A stretch of DNA of 64,000 nt, from the NCBI RefSeq assembly GCF_927904885.1, contig NZ_CAKMNW010000056.1:1-64000 (forward strand), read 5' to 3'. Below, piece after piece: positions 45,758-54,640 of the stretch. Both the position numbers and the translations under genes were made by a program. The notes under the pieces are model-generated. The model saw only the letters and a list, made by a program, of their open reading frames with translations. It did not search any database and was not told the origin of the DNA. Source of the stretch: Candidatus Nitrotoga sp. M5. GTDB taxonomy: Bacteria > Pseudomonadota > Gammaproteobacteria > Burkholderiales > Gallionellaceae. The stretch's first letter is position 1, and every line of letters begins with the position of its first letter.

Positions 45758-46015
45758 TTAACTATTCAATAATTGGTTTAATTTACCACTATGGTCCAAC
45801 GCCGCCAGGTTATCGTAGGTGCCAACAAGGTATGTGCCTATGTAAATTTGCGGCACGGTGCGACATCCGGTAGCTTCCATCATTACTCGACGCGCTTCCG
45901 GTTGCAAATCTACACGTATTTTTTCGATTTCCGTTACACCTCGGGCGCGTAACAGGCGCTCGGCTAGCACGCAATAAGGGCAAATTGCAGTGCAATACAT
46001 CAATATTTTAGGCAT
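45758..46015 (-). CDS. grxC: Glutaredoxin 3
   Basis: 85-residue dithiol glutaredoxin with active site CPYCVLAERLL (both Cys present; a preceding Cys gives CTAICPYC). The cis-Pro loop is GCRTVPQIYIG (near 51) and the Gly pair region is TYDNLAALD. It reduces protein and glutathione mixed disulfides in the cytoplasm. Two bases separate it from the rhodanese gene upstream and 23 from secB. The unit rhodanese-grxC-secB is widely conserved in this group. Confidence 0.94.
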   Translation of the reverse strand: MPKILMYCTAICPYCVLAERLLRARGVTEIEKIRVDLQPEARRVMMEATGCRTVPQIYIGTYLVGTYDNLAALDHSGKLNQLLNS

Positions 46016-46017
46016 CG

Positions 46018-46428
46018 TTATTTTTTCAATGGTAGGCCGGCCTTCTGCCAGGCTAGCAAACCCCCCGCCAAATTATGCGCCGACTCAAATCCATGCTTGC
46101 GTAACAATACGCATGCGGCTGCCGAACGTTGATCGCTGTTGTCCATCACTACGATGGGTTGCGACCGATAGCGTTCTAATTCTCCAATGCTCTCATTAAG
46201 CTTGCCAAGCGGAATTTGTTTGGCATTCAGGACATGTCCAGTTTTGAAATCTGCCGCTTCACGCACATCCAGGACTAATGCATTCTTGTAGTTGATCAGT
46301 TGCAGAGCAGCGGCACTGCTGACTTCTTTTATCCCACGTATGCTGTTACCCATAAACGACCATAGCAGCATCAAACCGCTACTCACGGCCACTAAAATCA
46401 TCCAGATATTATCTTGCATGAACTGCAT
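46018..46428 (-). CDS. Membrane-anchored rhodanese-like protein
   Basis: 136 residues: one N-terminal membrane segment (about 9-27) and a rhodanese domain. LINYKNALVLDVREAADFKT is near 43 and AKQIPLGKLNESIG near 74. The active-loop position reads VVMDNSDQRSAAACVLLRK, where the catalytic Cys of sulfurtransferases is replaced by Asn/Ser. It is therefore probably not a classical sulfurtransferase. It heads the rhodanese-grxC-secB-SH3-gpsA run. Confidence 0.88.
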   Translation of the reverse strand: MQFMQDNIWMILVAVSSGLMLLWSFMGNSIRGIKEVSSAAALQLINYKNALVLDVREAADFKTGHVLNAKQIPLGKLNESIGELERYRSQPIVVMDNSDQRSAAACVLLRKHGFESAHNLAGGLLAWQKAGLPLKK

Positions 46429-46764
46429 ACTGCCGCTCCTTGTATTTTTTTGAGGGCAAATTCTAGCAGAGCAGCGAAGTTCTCGGGGGCTTTCTGTGTC
46501 AACGCGCTTAGATATTTACGTGCGGACGTGAAATTATCAGGATAAGATCAAATGGCGCGTTCCATCTGTAACTGTGCTGCAGCCTGCTAACCAGACAAGG
46601 CCAACAACAATGCGTCTCGATACACTACTAAATCAATCGGTGCAAAAGACATCACTTTTTCATTCGAGATTAATTTGTCAGCGAGATGGACAGTACACAC
46701 CTTTATTTTGCCGCTCATGAAGAAATCAAAGTAAGGGGCCGCTAAAAATTCAGTTATCTATGCC

Positions 46765-46798
46765 ATAACGAACAGTATGCAATAACGAACAGAATGTA
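46765..46798 (+). repeat. Two tandem 17-base units
   Basis: ATAACGAACAGTATGCA followed directly by ATAACGAACAGAATGTA, differing at two positions, in the 383-base gap (46429-46811) between the rhodanese gene and the M48 protease gene. Spaced by about one and a half helical turns, they could be paired protein-binding sites. The rest of the gap shows no gene. Confidence 0.4.
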
Positions 46799-46811
46799 AA
46801 TTAAAGAGGCG

Positions 46812-47678
46812 TTAAGGTTTGATACGATAAAATCGCGTTGCTAGCGTATCCCCTTTGACATCGTCTAAGCGATCATTAATAACAAGCCCCAATTTTTCTA
46901 GTCGGTCATCTGGGTGGGGGTGTGTTTTGAATAGCAGTGACACGCTACCGTCGTCTTTGGCGAAATGGCCTATTTGCTGTAGCACTTCGGGAAAAGCGAA
47001 GGCGTCATAACCGGCGCGCGTGGCAAGCACTACCGCGATGCGGTCAGCCTCGAACTCAGCATTTTTGTCGAGCGAGCGTGCCACAACTTCCGCACCGTTG
47101 CCAATCAGCTTCTGGACTTGGTTATTTCCGCCGACCTGGCCAGAAAGTAATTTTCCGCCTAAGTCTATCAGGCTGCTTTGCTGTAAGATTTTCAAATGAT
47201 GCTTGCGTATAACATGGCCGATTTCGTGACCTAGCACCCCGGCCAGCTCGGCCTCGTTCTGCAATAAGCTATACAGTCCGCGAGTTAGGAAAATATAGCC
47301 GCCCGGTGCGGCGAAGGCATTAACGTCGTTTGATTCAATCACACCGAAATGCCAAGGTAAATCTGGGCGCTCGCTTTGACTTGCCACCCAACGCCCGACA
47401 TTATTGACATATGTTTGCAAGCTCTGATCTTTGACAAGTGCAGATGCACCCAACAAGTTGCCTGCAATTTGCCTGCCTATTGCAATTTCCTCTTCCTGCG
47501 AAGTGCCAGCAAGCCCCAACAATGCTTTACTTGTTGCAGCGTCTGACTTCTCTTCAATCTTTTTTTGAATGCCATCCTTAAGTACTTTTTTGAATCCCTC
47601 TTCGAAATCAAAACTCCAGGCAGTACTGCAGGCAAGCGTCAATACAGTGATCGACAAGTATTTTATTATCGCTTTCAT
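46812..47678 (-). CDS. Periplasmic M48 zinc metalloprotease
   Basis: 288 residues with a signal peptide (about 1-22, ending TAWS). The M48 catalytic core follows: IGRQIAGNLLG near 67, FAAPGGYIFLTRGLYSLLQN near 122, the zinc motif HEIGHVIRKHH (near 151), and the third ligand in EFEADRIAVVLATRAGYD (near 208). It ends with HPHPDDRLEKL, typical of LoiP/BepA-like envelope quality-control proteases, but without the TPR part of BepA. It lies 12 bases after an SH3 protein gene that overlaps a CHASE2 gene, suggesting a three-gene unit. Confidence 0.87.
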   Translation of the reverse strand: MKAIIKYLSITVLTLACSTAWSFDFEEGFKKVLKDGIQKKIEEKSDAATSKALLGLAGTSQEEEIAIGRQIAGNLLGASALVKDQSLQTYVNNVGRWVASQSERPDLPWHFGVIESNDVNAFAAPGGYIFLTRGLYSLLQNEAELAGVLGHEIGHVIRKHHLKILQQSSLIDLGGKLLSGQVGGNNQVQKLIGNGAEVVARSLDKNAEFEADRIAVVLATRAGYDAFAFPEVLQQIGHFAKDDGSVSLLFKTHPHPDDRLEKLGLVINDRLDDVKGDTLATRFYRIKP

Positions 47679-47690
47679 CAGAGCAGTCCT

Positions 47691-48197
47691 TTATTTTGTG
47701 GAAACTTCTGGAGAAGGAAGGTAATCGAATTCGCGCGCAACCAGTTTCCCTTGAGTGGCAAACACCTGAGCTTCAGCTCGGGTTATCGCATACGACTCGA
47801 CCAGATTTAGTTCGGATTCATTAAATTTTGCGGATTGCAGCTCGAATTCGTCTAGGCCACGAATACCTGTAGTGGCAACTACCTTACCTGTTCCTGCACG
47901 CCCCGACGCCATGCCCAAAAGCCCGCCTATATTCCCAGAACGCTTACGAATATCTCCTTTGCGGACATTCAGCATGTGTACCCAGCCTTTACCTTTTGGG
48001 CTCTTTATGAGTAGCCAGCCGCCATTTTTTTTGACAATTTCCACTTTGTCGCCAATCGATAGCGTGGCAATTTTTTTAGCGTCTCGGAACGGTTCAACCC
48101 TGATGCCATCGGCCCTGATAACACTACCTGTTTCAGCGGCAAATACTGGCATAGCCAACAACGCGAATAAAGCAGCCCCTAATCTGATCGAATTCAT
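47691..48197 (-). CDS. Secreted SH3-domain protein
   Basis: 168 residues: a signal peptide (about 1-20, ending PVFA), one bacterial SH3 domain (about 30-80, with KIATLSIGDKVEIVKKNGGW and KGWVHMLNVRKG), and a C-terminal half without known motif (GIRGLDEFELQSAKFNESEL). It overlaps the CHASE2 gene by 4 bases and precedes the M48 protease by 12 bases. A partner role in an envelope-sensing unit is plausible but inferred from context alone. Confidence 0.75.
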   Translation of the reverse strand: MNSIRLGAALFALLAMPVFAAETGSVIRADGIRVEPFRDAKKIATLSIGDKVEIVKKNGGWLLIKSPKGKGWVHMLNVRKGDIRKRSGNIGGLLGMASGRAGTGKVVATTGIRGLDEFELQSAKFNESELNLVESYAITRAEAQVFATQGKLVAREFDYLPSPEVSTK

Positions 48198-49903
48198 AGT
48201 GTCTTCCTTTGTTGTTCATTCCAGCGCAGCAGTGTTTCCGCAAAGATTACGCGCCAATAGTTGCGCGCATCCTTGCCACCTACCACGTCCCCTTTATGTA
48301 CAAACCAGCTGACTTTAATATCAGTGCTGATTATGAATTTACTTAACAGTCGCGGAAACGCATCGATGACCGCTGCAACATCCTCAGTCACCCGTGCCGC
48401 TCCATTTGCATCTCCTTCATCCACTACCCAGGAAATCGAAAATGTTTTTTCGAATAAATCCCACAGGCCTTTTTGATAGCCTCTCACTATGTCTACACTT
48501 TTCTGTTCCAGTCCAGCATTTTCAAGTTTGTAGCGGATTTGATCCAACATGGTATCCGTGAGCAATTTTGGGTCACCATCGAGACGAATTAATAACAGTG
48601 TGACACTTAATTTTCCTTCTCGTTCGAGAGAAGCGCGCACCATGCTTCGTTCTAGTATCTTGTTGGTGGCGACAGAATACAGACGTGCAATGGTAAAAAA
48701 GGCCAGTCCTATTGTCACCGGCCCAGTGATGTTAATGTAAGTATTGGTGAAGTTAATGCTGGCATAAGAAATCCCAATCAATACAAATTGTGACGTGCCA
48801 AACAATACACCTATTTTATTTCGTCCAAAATTACGATAAAAGGCCCAGGCAGTAGCCCAAATGATGCATAGAGTAAGTAAAAGATAAGCCACGCTTGCTT
48901 CAGGAAAGCGCAGGTAATCATTATGTTTTAAGTTATCTATAGCGGTAGCAAGAATTTCAACGCCTGGGTGCATTTGGCTCATCGGCGTGGGCTTGATGTC
49001 AAATAAGCTGGGCGCGGTGGAGCCGATAATGACGATTTTATTTTTAAACTCGTCTTGAGGGCGCTTTTTTTCCTTGTTTCCCATGTCCATGAAAACATCG
49101 TGGAAACTGGTATATTGGTATGAAAATGGCGGGCCACGCCAATTGAGCAAAAATTTTTGTGCGGCAGGCTCAGGCCAGCCGAAATCACGCGCAAGGCTTA
49201 ATGGCAGAGACGGTAATTTCCATCCATAATCGTCACGGTAAGCAATATATTCGCGCGCAACACCGTCAGCATCGGGATAGATGTTATGCAACCCTAGGCG
49301 CCCACTTTTAATTGCTGCTGGAAAATGTGGTAGTACCACTGCAATGGTGGCCTCCGGTTGAGCATCATTAAGTCGCGGCTCAACACCGGGAATCATGGAG
49401 GGCTTCACCATGCTTAAGGCATCATTCGATGGATCAAGACGCAGTAAGGGGAAGTAAGTGTTATTTGTGGCGGCAATGGCGTCGTCGAAATAAGCATCGC
49501 TGTCAGGGTTGTATATGTCAGCATCGCTGAACAATATGTCAAACACGATTGCTTTTGGTTGCTGTTTTTCAACCTGCTCGAGAAAATCCCCCAGCACTTG
49601 GCGTGGCCATGGCCAACGCCCATAGTCGTTGGCCATGGCCGCGAGACTGGCTTCATTAATGTCTACGATTACGATATCGCTATCAGGCTTGGGTACAATA
49701 ATGCGGTAGCGCACCATCGCATCGAATGCCTCTTGACGCATACCGGAAATGATATGCAATTGCATGGTATCAAGCACGGCAAACAACATGAATAGTGCTG
49801 CCAAGTATAGATAGAATTTATTATTCCAGAGTTTGGCGAGCCGTACGGAGAATTTGGAGTAAGCCAAACGCAACCGATTAGTGAAATAAACATTAAGTTT
49901 CAT
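48194..49903 (-). CDS. CHASE2-domain membrane sensor with unrecognised C-terminal domain
   Basis: 569 residues. A first membrane segment (about 29-49) leads into a large periplasmic CHASE2 domain (about 50-330) with IVIVDINEASLAAMANDYGR, ALVFDILFSD-like IVFDILFSDADIYNPDSDA and IVIIGSTAPSLFDIKPTPM. Two to three further membrane segments follow (about 340-420). CHASE2 sensors usually end in adenylate cyclase, kinase or GGDEF domains. Here the last 150 residues (from KILERSMVRASLEREGKLSV) match none that I know. The gene overlaps a secreted SH3 gene by 4 bases and is probably the first in a unit with the M48 protease. Confidence 0.82.
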   Translation of the reverse strand: MKLNVYFTNRLRLAYSKFSVRLAKLWNNKFYLYLAALFMLFAVLDTMQLHIISGMRQEAFDAMVRYRIIVPKPDSDIVIVDINEASLAAMANDYGRWPWPRQVLGDFLEQVEKQQPKAIVFDILFSDADIYNPDSDAYFDDAIAATNNTYFPLLRLDPSNDALSMVKPSMIPGVEPRLNDAQPEATIAVVLPHFPAAIKSGRLGLHNIYPDADGVAREYIAYRDDYGWKLPSLPLSLARDFGWPEPAAQKFLLNWRGPPFSYQYTSFHDVFMDMGNKEKKRPQDEFKNKIVIIGSTAPSLFDIKPTPMSQMHPGVEILATAIDNLKHNDYLRFPEASVAYLLLTLCIIWATAWAFYRNFGRNKIGVLFGTSQFVLIGISYASINFTNTYINITGPVTIGLAFFTIARLYSVATNKILERSMVRASLEREGKLSVTLLLIRLDGDPKLLTDTMLDQIRYKLENAGLEQKSVDIVRGYQKGLWDLFEKTFSISWVVDEGDANGAARVTEDVAAVIDAFPRLLSKFIISTDIKVSWFVHKGDVVGGKDARNYWRVIFAETLLRWNEQQRKTL

Positions 49904-50434
49904 TGAAAAAATCCAATATTGATTTCATGCCGCTCTGTTTGATGGTGATTGTCACGGCGCAAGTGGCTCAGTGTATGTAAGTTGATAGTCAATATGTCGT
50001 CGCACGCCAAAATGCTATCCTTGGGATGCACATACTAAACCGGCCGGTGCAGAATATCGTCACTCATTATCCTTGGCAGCTTGTGAATGCGCGGGTTGCC
50101 AACTCGATTTACACACGGTTGAATCCTCATGTGCGGCTAACACGCACTTATCGCGCAGTAATGAGCGAGGTGCCAAAAATTCTTTATGGGGCCTCTACCT
50201 CATCTAAGATATCCTGCACGCCAATTTCCGCATTCCCCAGCAAGCATAATATCTTTATAAGTGCAGGAGATGTGCGATTTCATTGACAGTCTACGTCGCT
50301 TTCAAAAATATTGTCATCCGCGAAATTAAATTTGGCTTCGTGCGAGGCTAGGAATGACCGGCAACCCAGAAATCAGCTAAAATGGTATCCTAAAGCAGTA
50401 GCCAATTGATATTTAAATTTCCCCAAAGTCCAGC
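49904..50434. other. Divergent intergenic region
   Basis: 531 bases between the divergent CHASE2 and gpmI genes, expected to hold both promoters. An 86-codon plus-strand frame (50026-50286) has no supporting features. No repeat or RNA structure was recognised. Confidence 0.35.
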
Positions 50435-51973
50435 ATGAAAATCACCCCTGTCCTCCTACTTATCCTCGACGGCTTCGGCCACAGTGAAGAAACTGACCAC
50501 AATGCTATCGCTCATGCGCACAAACCTAACTGGGACAAGCTATGGCGTGATTATCCGCACACACTAATCCGTACGTCCGAATTATCGGTAGGGCTTCCGC
50601 AAGGCCAGATGGGTAACTCTGAAGTTGGTCATCTCAATATCGGCGCAGGTCGAATTGTGTATCAGGAGCTCACACGGGTGGATGCAGCCATTCAGGACGG
50701 AAGCTTCAACAGCAATCCGGCGTTCCTGCTAGCTATTGAACATGCCAAGCAACATGGCACTGCGCTACATATCATGGGGCTGCTATCACCCGGCGGAGTA
50801 CATAGTCACGAAAACCATATCCACGCCATGTTAGAGCTGGCAGCGAGTGCTGGACTGCAAAAAATATTTATCCATGCCTTTCTCGATGGTCGTGACACAC
50901 CGCCGAGAAGTGCCGAACATTCGCTGCAGCGGCTGCAGGAAAAAATTGCTAGCTTGGCCGTTGGGCGTATTGCTTCCATCATCGGCCGCTACTATGCAAT
51001 GGATCGAGATAACCGTTGGGATCGGGTACAGGAGGCCTATGACTTATTGACAAAAGGCAAGGCTGGATATCAGTCGCCTGATGCCCAAGATGGATTGCAG
51101 CAAGCCTATGAGCGCGGAGAGAACGACGAATTCGTTAAAGCCACTATCATTGCCTCTCCCACCGAGCCACCCGTTATCATGCAAGATGGAGACGTTGCAG
51201 TGTTTATGAACTATCGTGCCGACCGCTCGCGTCAGCTTACCCGTGCGCTGACTGATCCAATGTTTGATGACTTTAAGCGTGCATGTTTTCCCAAGTTGTC
51301 AAGCTTTGTCACATTAAGCAGCTACGGCGAGGACTTTCACCTTCCGGCAGCGTTCATGCCCACAGCCATCCACAATTGTTTTGGTGAGTACCTTTCAGGC
51401 TTGGAGTTGAAACAATTGCGTATCGCAGAAACGGAGAAATACGCACATGTCACCTACTTCTTCAATGGCGGCAAGGAGCAGCCTTACCCGGGCGAGGATC
51501 GAATCTTGGTGCCATCTCCCAAAGTGGCAACCTATGACCTCAAGCCAGAAATGAGTGCTTTTGAGGTCACTGATAAACTGGAAGCGGCAATCCGTAGCGG
51601 GCAGTATCAAGCCATGATTTGCAATTATGCCAACGGCGACATGGTCGGTCATAGCGGTATAATGGAAGCGGCAGTCAAGGCCATTGAAGCCTTGGATGTA
51701 TGTATTGGGCGAGTAGTCAATACCATGCTTGAATGTGGCGGCGAGGTGTTAATCACTGCTGATCACGGCAACGCTGAGCAAATGCTGGATCGCACCACAC
51801 AGCAAGCACACACCGCACATACTCTTAACTTGGTTCCGTTCTTGTATATAGGCCGCAAGGCCAATATTGCTGAAGGTGGCTCGCTTCAGGATGTTACCCC
51901 AACCTTGCTCGCCATGATGGGTCTGCCGCAACCGCCGGAAATGACGGGGCAGCCGCTTATCTCAATCCAGTGA
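50435..51973 (+). CDS. gpmI: 2,3-bisphosphoglycerate-independent phosphoglycerate mutase
   Basis: Interconverts 3- and 2-phosphoglycerate in glycolysis; a two-manganese alkaline-phosphatase-fold enzyme. 512 residues: LLILDGFGH with a metal Asp at the N-terminus, the catalytic Ser in QMGNSEVGHLNIGAGR (near 64), DGRDTPPRSAEHSLQ near 152, GRYYAMDRDNRWDRV near 188, and late metal ligands in MVGHSGIMEAAVKA and ITADHGNAEQM (near 442). Its stop overlaps the GTG start of envC, giving a gpmI-envC-ctpA unit, typical of proteobacteria. Confidence 0.96.
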   Translation: MKITPVLLLILDGFGHSEETDHNAIAHAHKPNWDKLWRDYPHTLIRTSELSVGLPQGQMGNSEVGHLNIGAGRIVYQELTRVDAAIQDGSFNSNPAFLLAIEHAKQHGTALHIMGLLSPGGVHSHENHIHAMLELAASAGLQKIFIHAFLDGRDTPPRSAEHSLQRLQEKIASLAVGRIASIIGRYYAMDRDNRWDRVQEAYDLLTKGKAGYQSPDAQDGLQQAYERGENDEFVKATIIASPTEPPVIMQDGDVAVFMNYRADRSRQLTRALTDPMFDDFKRACFPKLSSFVTLSSYGEDFHLPAAFMPTAIHNCFGEYLSGLELKQLRIAETEKYAHVTYFFNGGKEQPYPGEDRILVPSPKVATYDLKPEMSAFEVTDKLEAAIRSGQYQAMICNYANGDMVGHSGIMEAAVKAIEALDVCIGRVVNTMLECGGEVLITADHGNAEQMLDRTTQQAHTAHTLNLVPFLYIGRKANIAEGGSLQDVTPTLLAMMGLPQPPEMTGQPLISIQ

Positions 51974-53142
51974 CCGCACTTACTCGCCACGTATTATTGT
52001 TGTGTATCTGCTTAATAGCAGGCATAAACAGCACTCACGCCTCACCTCAGGAAGAGCTGAACAATCTACGTAAGCAAATCTCTGCGTTGCAGAAGGAGTT
52101 TGAAGAAACCAGTGAGTCTCAATCCGAAGCAACAGTCAGGCTTCGTGAATCAGAACGAGCTATCAGCAATAGTAAGCGTAAGTTGGCTAAGTTGTCATTG
52201 CAACACCGTGCTGCAGATCAAGCCTTGGAAAGGCTGCAACAGCAAGCGGAGCAACTGGAAATGGATATGCAGAAACAGCGGTCTATGCTCAGCAAATTGC
52301 TCTACCAGCAATATTTAGGCGGCAAACAAGAATACTTCAAGCTGTTGCTCAACAATCATGATCCTGATCAAACTGCACGTGAAATGCGCTATTACGAATA
52401 TATCGCGCGCAGCCGTTCGACTTGGCTGAAGAAGTTACGCATAAATCTTGCGCAGTTAAACGAGGTCGTCCAACTAACTCAGCAAAAACGTAAAGATCTT
52501 GCGGCGCTGCAAGAGGAAGAAAATGCGCAGAATAAAATCTTGGAAAAAGACAAGCTTGCGCGTCAGCAAGTGCTCAGTCAGTTTGCTCAGCAACTTAAAC
52601 AACAGCGCAACGAAATTGGTCGCCTACAACGCAATGAAAGCGAGTTGACGCAATTGGTGACCAGGCTCGCCAAAATGTTAACACGGAAAAAAAGCAAAGG
52701 TGTGTTCAGTAATGACAAATTGCCTGATAATCGTTTCGACGGCAAGCCGTTCGCGCAACTTAAAGGCAAGCTGACATTGCCGGTAATGGGTGAGGTAGTC
52801 AATAAATTTGGTACCGCGCGACCAGATAGTAACGTGCTTTGGAAAGGTTTGCGATTACGCGCAGAAAGTGGTCAGCCAGTGAAAGCAGTAGCAGCCGGTC
52901 GTGTAGTATTTGCCGATTGGTTGCGTGGCTTCGGGAACTTATTGATCATTGATCATGGCGAAGGCTACATGAGCCTGTATGGCAACAATGAATCTCTTTA
53001 CAAGCAAGTAGGTGACACCTTACAAGGGGGCGACACCGTGGCAGCCGTTGGCAACAGCGGCGGAAATGAGGATTCCGGTGTATACTTTGAAATACGCCAT
53101 AGGGGCGAACCTACAGACCCCATTAAGTGGATAGCCCGATAG
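51970..53142 (+). CDS. envC: Murein hydrolase activator EnvC
   Basis: Periplasmic activator of cell-division amidases. 390 residues from GTG 51970, which overlaps the gpmI stop: signal peptide (about 1-24, ending STHA), a long coiled-coil region (about 25-230), and a C-terminal LytM-like domain (about 270-390). In that domain the metal-binding His residues of active M23 enzymes are absent (GEGYMSLYGNNESLYKQVGD, GNSGGNEDSGVYFEIRHRG), as in E. coli EnvC, so it should activate rather than cut. ctpA follows after 50 bases. Confidence 0.92.
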   Translation: MTALTRHVLLLCICLIAGINSTHASPQEELNNLRKQISALQKEFEETSESQSEATVRLRESERAISNSKRKLAKLSLQHRAADQALERLQQQAEQLEMDMQKQRSMLSKLLYQQYLGGKQEYFKLLLNNHDPDQTAREMRYYEYIARSRSTWLKKLRINLAQLNEVVQLTQQKRKDLAALQEEENAQNKILEKDKLARQQVLSQFAQQLKQQRNEIGRLQRNESELTQLVTRLAKMLTRKKSKGVFSNDKLPDNRFDGKPFAQLKGKLTLPVMGEVVNKFGTARPDSNVLWKGLRLRAESGQPVKAVAAGRVVFADWLRGFGNLLIIDHGEGYMSLYGNNESLYKQVGDTLQGGDTVAAVGNSGGNEDSGVYFEIRHRGEPTDPIKWIAR

Positions 53143-53192
53143 CATTATTCATGAAGAAACATGTTGTAATTAAACAACTTTAGAGGTCAGAT

Positions 53193-54605
53193 ATGCGCAG
53201 TCGTATTGAAAAAACTGGATTGATCGGACTAGGGCTGATCGCAGGTGTGTTGATTAGCCTGCAATTATCTGCCATTGCGGATAAGAACATCGATGAGCCG
53301 TTGCCGATTGAAGAACTCCGTGCATTCTCAGAGGTGTTTGGTCGCATCAAAAGTGATTATGTAGAACCGGTCACAGACAAAAAACTTATCACCGAAGCCA
53401 TCACAGGCATGTTGACCGGTCTCGATCCGCATTCCGCCTATCTGGATGCAGAAGCGTTCAAAGAGCTACAAGTCGGCACGCAGGGACAATTCGGTGGTTT
53501 AGGCATTGAGGTCGGAATGGAAGACGGGCTGGTGAAAGTAATTTCTCCAATTGAAGATACTCCAGCTTTTCATGCAGGCGTGCAGAGCGGCGATCTGATT
53601 ATTAAACTCGACGATACCTTGGTAAAGGGTTTGAAACTAAGTGAAGCGGTTAAGCGCATGCGCGGTAAACCAGGCAGCAAAATTGTCTTGACTGTACTTC
53701 GCAAGGAAGCGCCCAAGCCGTTGACGATTACCATAACGCGCGCCATTATTAAAGTGAAGAGTGTAAAGTCGAAACTGGTCGAGCCCGGCTATGCTTTTGT
53801 TCGCATCACCCAATTTCAGGAGCGCACTGGCGAGAACCTCGCCAGTGCGCTCAACGATCTATTCAAAAAGAACGAGGGTGCTATGAAAGGTTTGGTCCTG
53901 GATCTCCGAAGCGATCCAGGGGGTTTGCTCAATAGTTCGGTCGCTGCATCTGCCGCCTTCCTGCCAAAGGATGCTCTAGTAGTGTATACCGAAGGACGTA
54001 ACTCAGCTGCCAAAATGCGCCTGAGCGCCGTTCCTAATGACTATCTGCGCAACCACGAGAAGGATTATTTGAAAGATTTGCCAGCGGCAGTCAAAACTGT
54101 GCCAATGATAGTGCTGGTGAATGGCGGTTCTGCATCTGCTTCAGAAATTGTCGCAGGCGCATTGCAAGATCATAAACGGGCTGTCATTATGGGCACCCAA
54201 ACCTTTGGTAAAGGCTCGGTACAGTCCGTTCTGCCACTCGGCAACAATACCGCAATCAAACTCACTACAGCACGTTATTACACGCCTAACGGGCGCTCTA
54301 TTCAAGCCAAAGGTATTGTTCCTGATATCATAGTGGAAGATCCAGCGACTATCGGTCAAGATCAATCTTTACGTATGCGTGAGGCCGATTTAGAGCATCA
54401 CTTGACCAACGACCAGAAGATTGATGTGGAGGTGGACGTCATTGTAAAACCTCCAGCTTCGGCTGAGCCAGATGACTCGCAAACAAAAAGTGAAGAAGGC
54501 GATACTACAAAACCGAAAAGACTTGAGTTCGGATCAAAAGATGATTACCTTTTAAATCAAGCTTTAATTTTGTTGAAGGGTTTAAATATATTGCAAGGAA
54601 AGTAA
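53193..54605 (+). CDS. ctpA: C-terminal processing peptidase (S41)
   Basis: Periplasmic or membrane-anchored serine protease that trims proteins from the C-terminus. 470 residues: an N-terminal hydrophobic anchor (about 9-27), LPIEELRAFSEVFGRIKSDY (near 38), a PDZ domain (about 85-165, with GGLGIEVGMEDG and GVQSGDLIIKLDD), and the protease core with the nucleophile Ser in NGGSASASEIVAGAL (near 310) and the base Lys in GTQTFGKGSVQSVLPL (near 340). C-terminal 60 residues are polar. Part of the gpmI-envC-ctpA unit; moeB follows after 35 bases. Confidence 0.95.
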   Translation: MRSRIEKTGLIGLGLIAGVLISLQLSAIADKNIDEPLPIEELRAFSEVFGRIKSDYVEPVTDKKLITEAITGMLTGLDPHSAYLDAEAFKELQVGTQGQFGGLGIEVGMEDGLVKVISPIEDTPAFHAGVQSGDLIIKLDDTLVKGLKLSEAVKRMRGKPGSKIVLTVLRKEAPKPLTITITRAIIKVKSVKSKLVEPGYAFVRITQFQERTGENLASALNDLFKKNEGAMKGLVLDLRSDPGGLLNSSVAASAAFLPKDALVVYTEGRNSAAKMRLSAVPNDYLRNHEKDYLKDLPAAVKTVPMIVLVNGGSASASEIVAGALQDHKRAVIMGTQTFGKGSVQSVLPLGNNTAIKLTTARYYTPNGRSIQAKGIVPDIIVEDPATIGQDQSLRMREADLEHHLTNDQKIDVEVDVIVKPPASAEPDDSQTKSEEGDTTKPKRLEFGSKDDYLLNQALILLKGLNILQGK

Positions 54606-54640
54606 TTGAAAAACAATAGGTTGCTCCTCTTCCATATCAC

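Noticed and set aside
50026-50286. 86-codon frame between the CHASE2 and gpmI genes
   Set aside because: No ribosome site or motif; it sits in a region that must hold two divergent promoters.
51970-53142. EnvC gene as an active M23 peptidase
   Set aside because: The metal-binding histidines of the LytM domain are missing, as in characterised EnvC activators.
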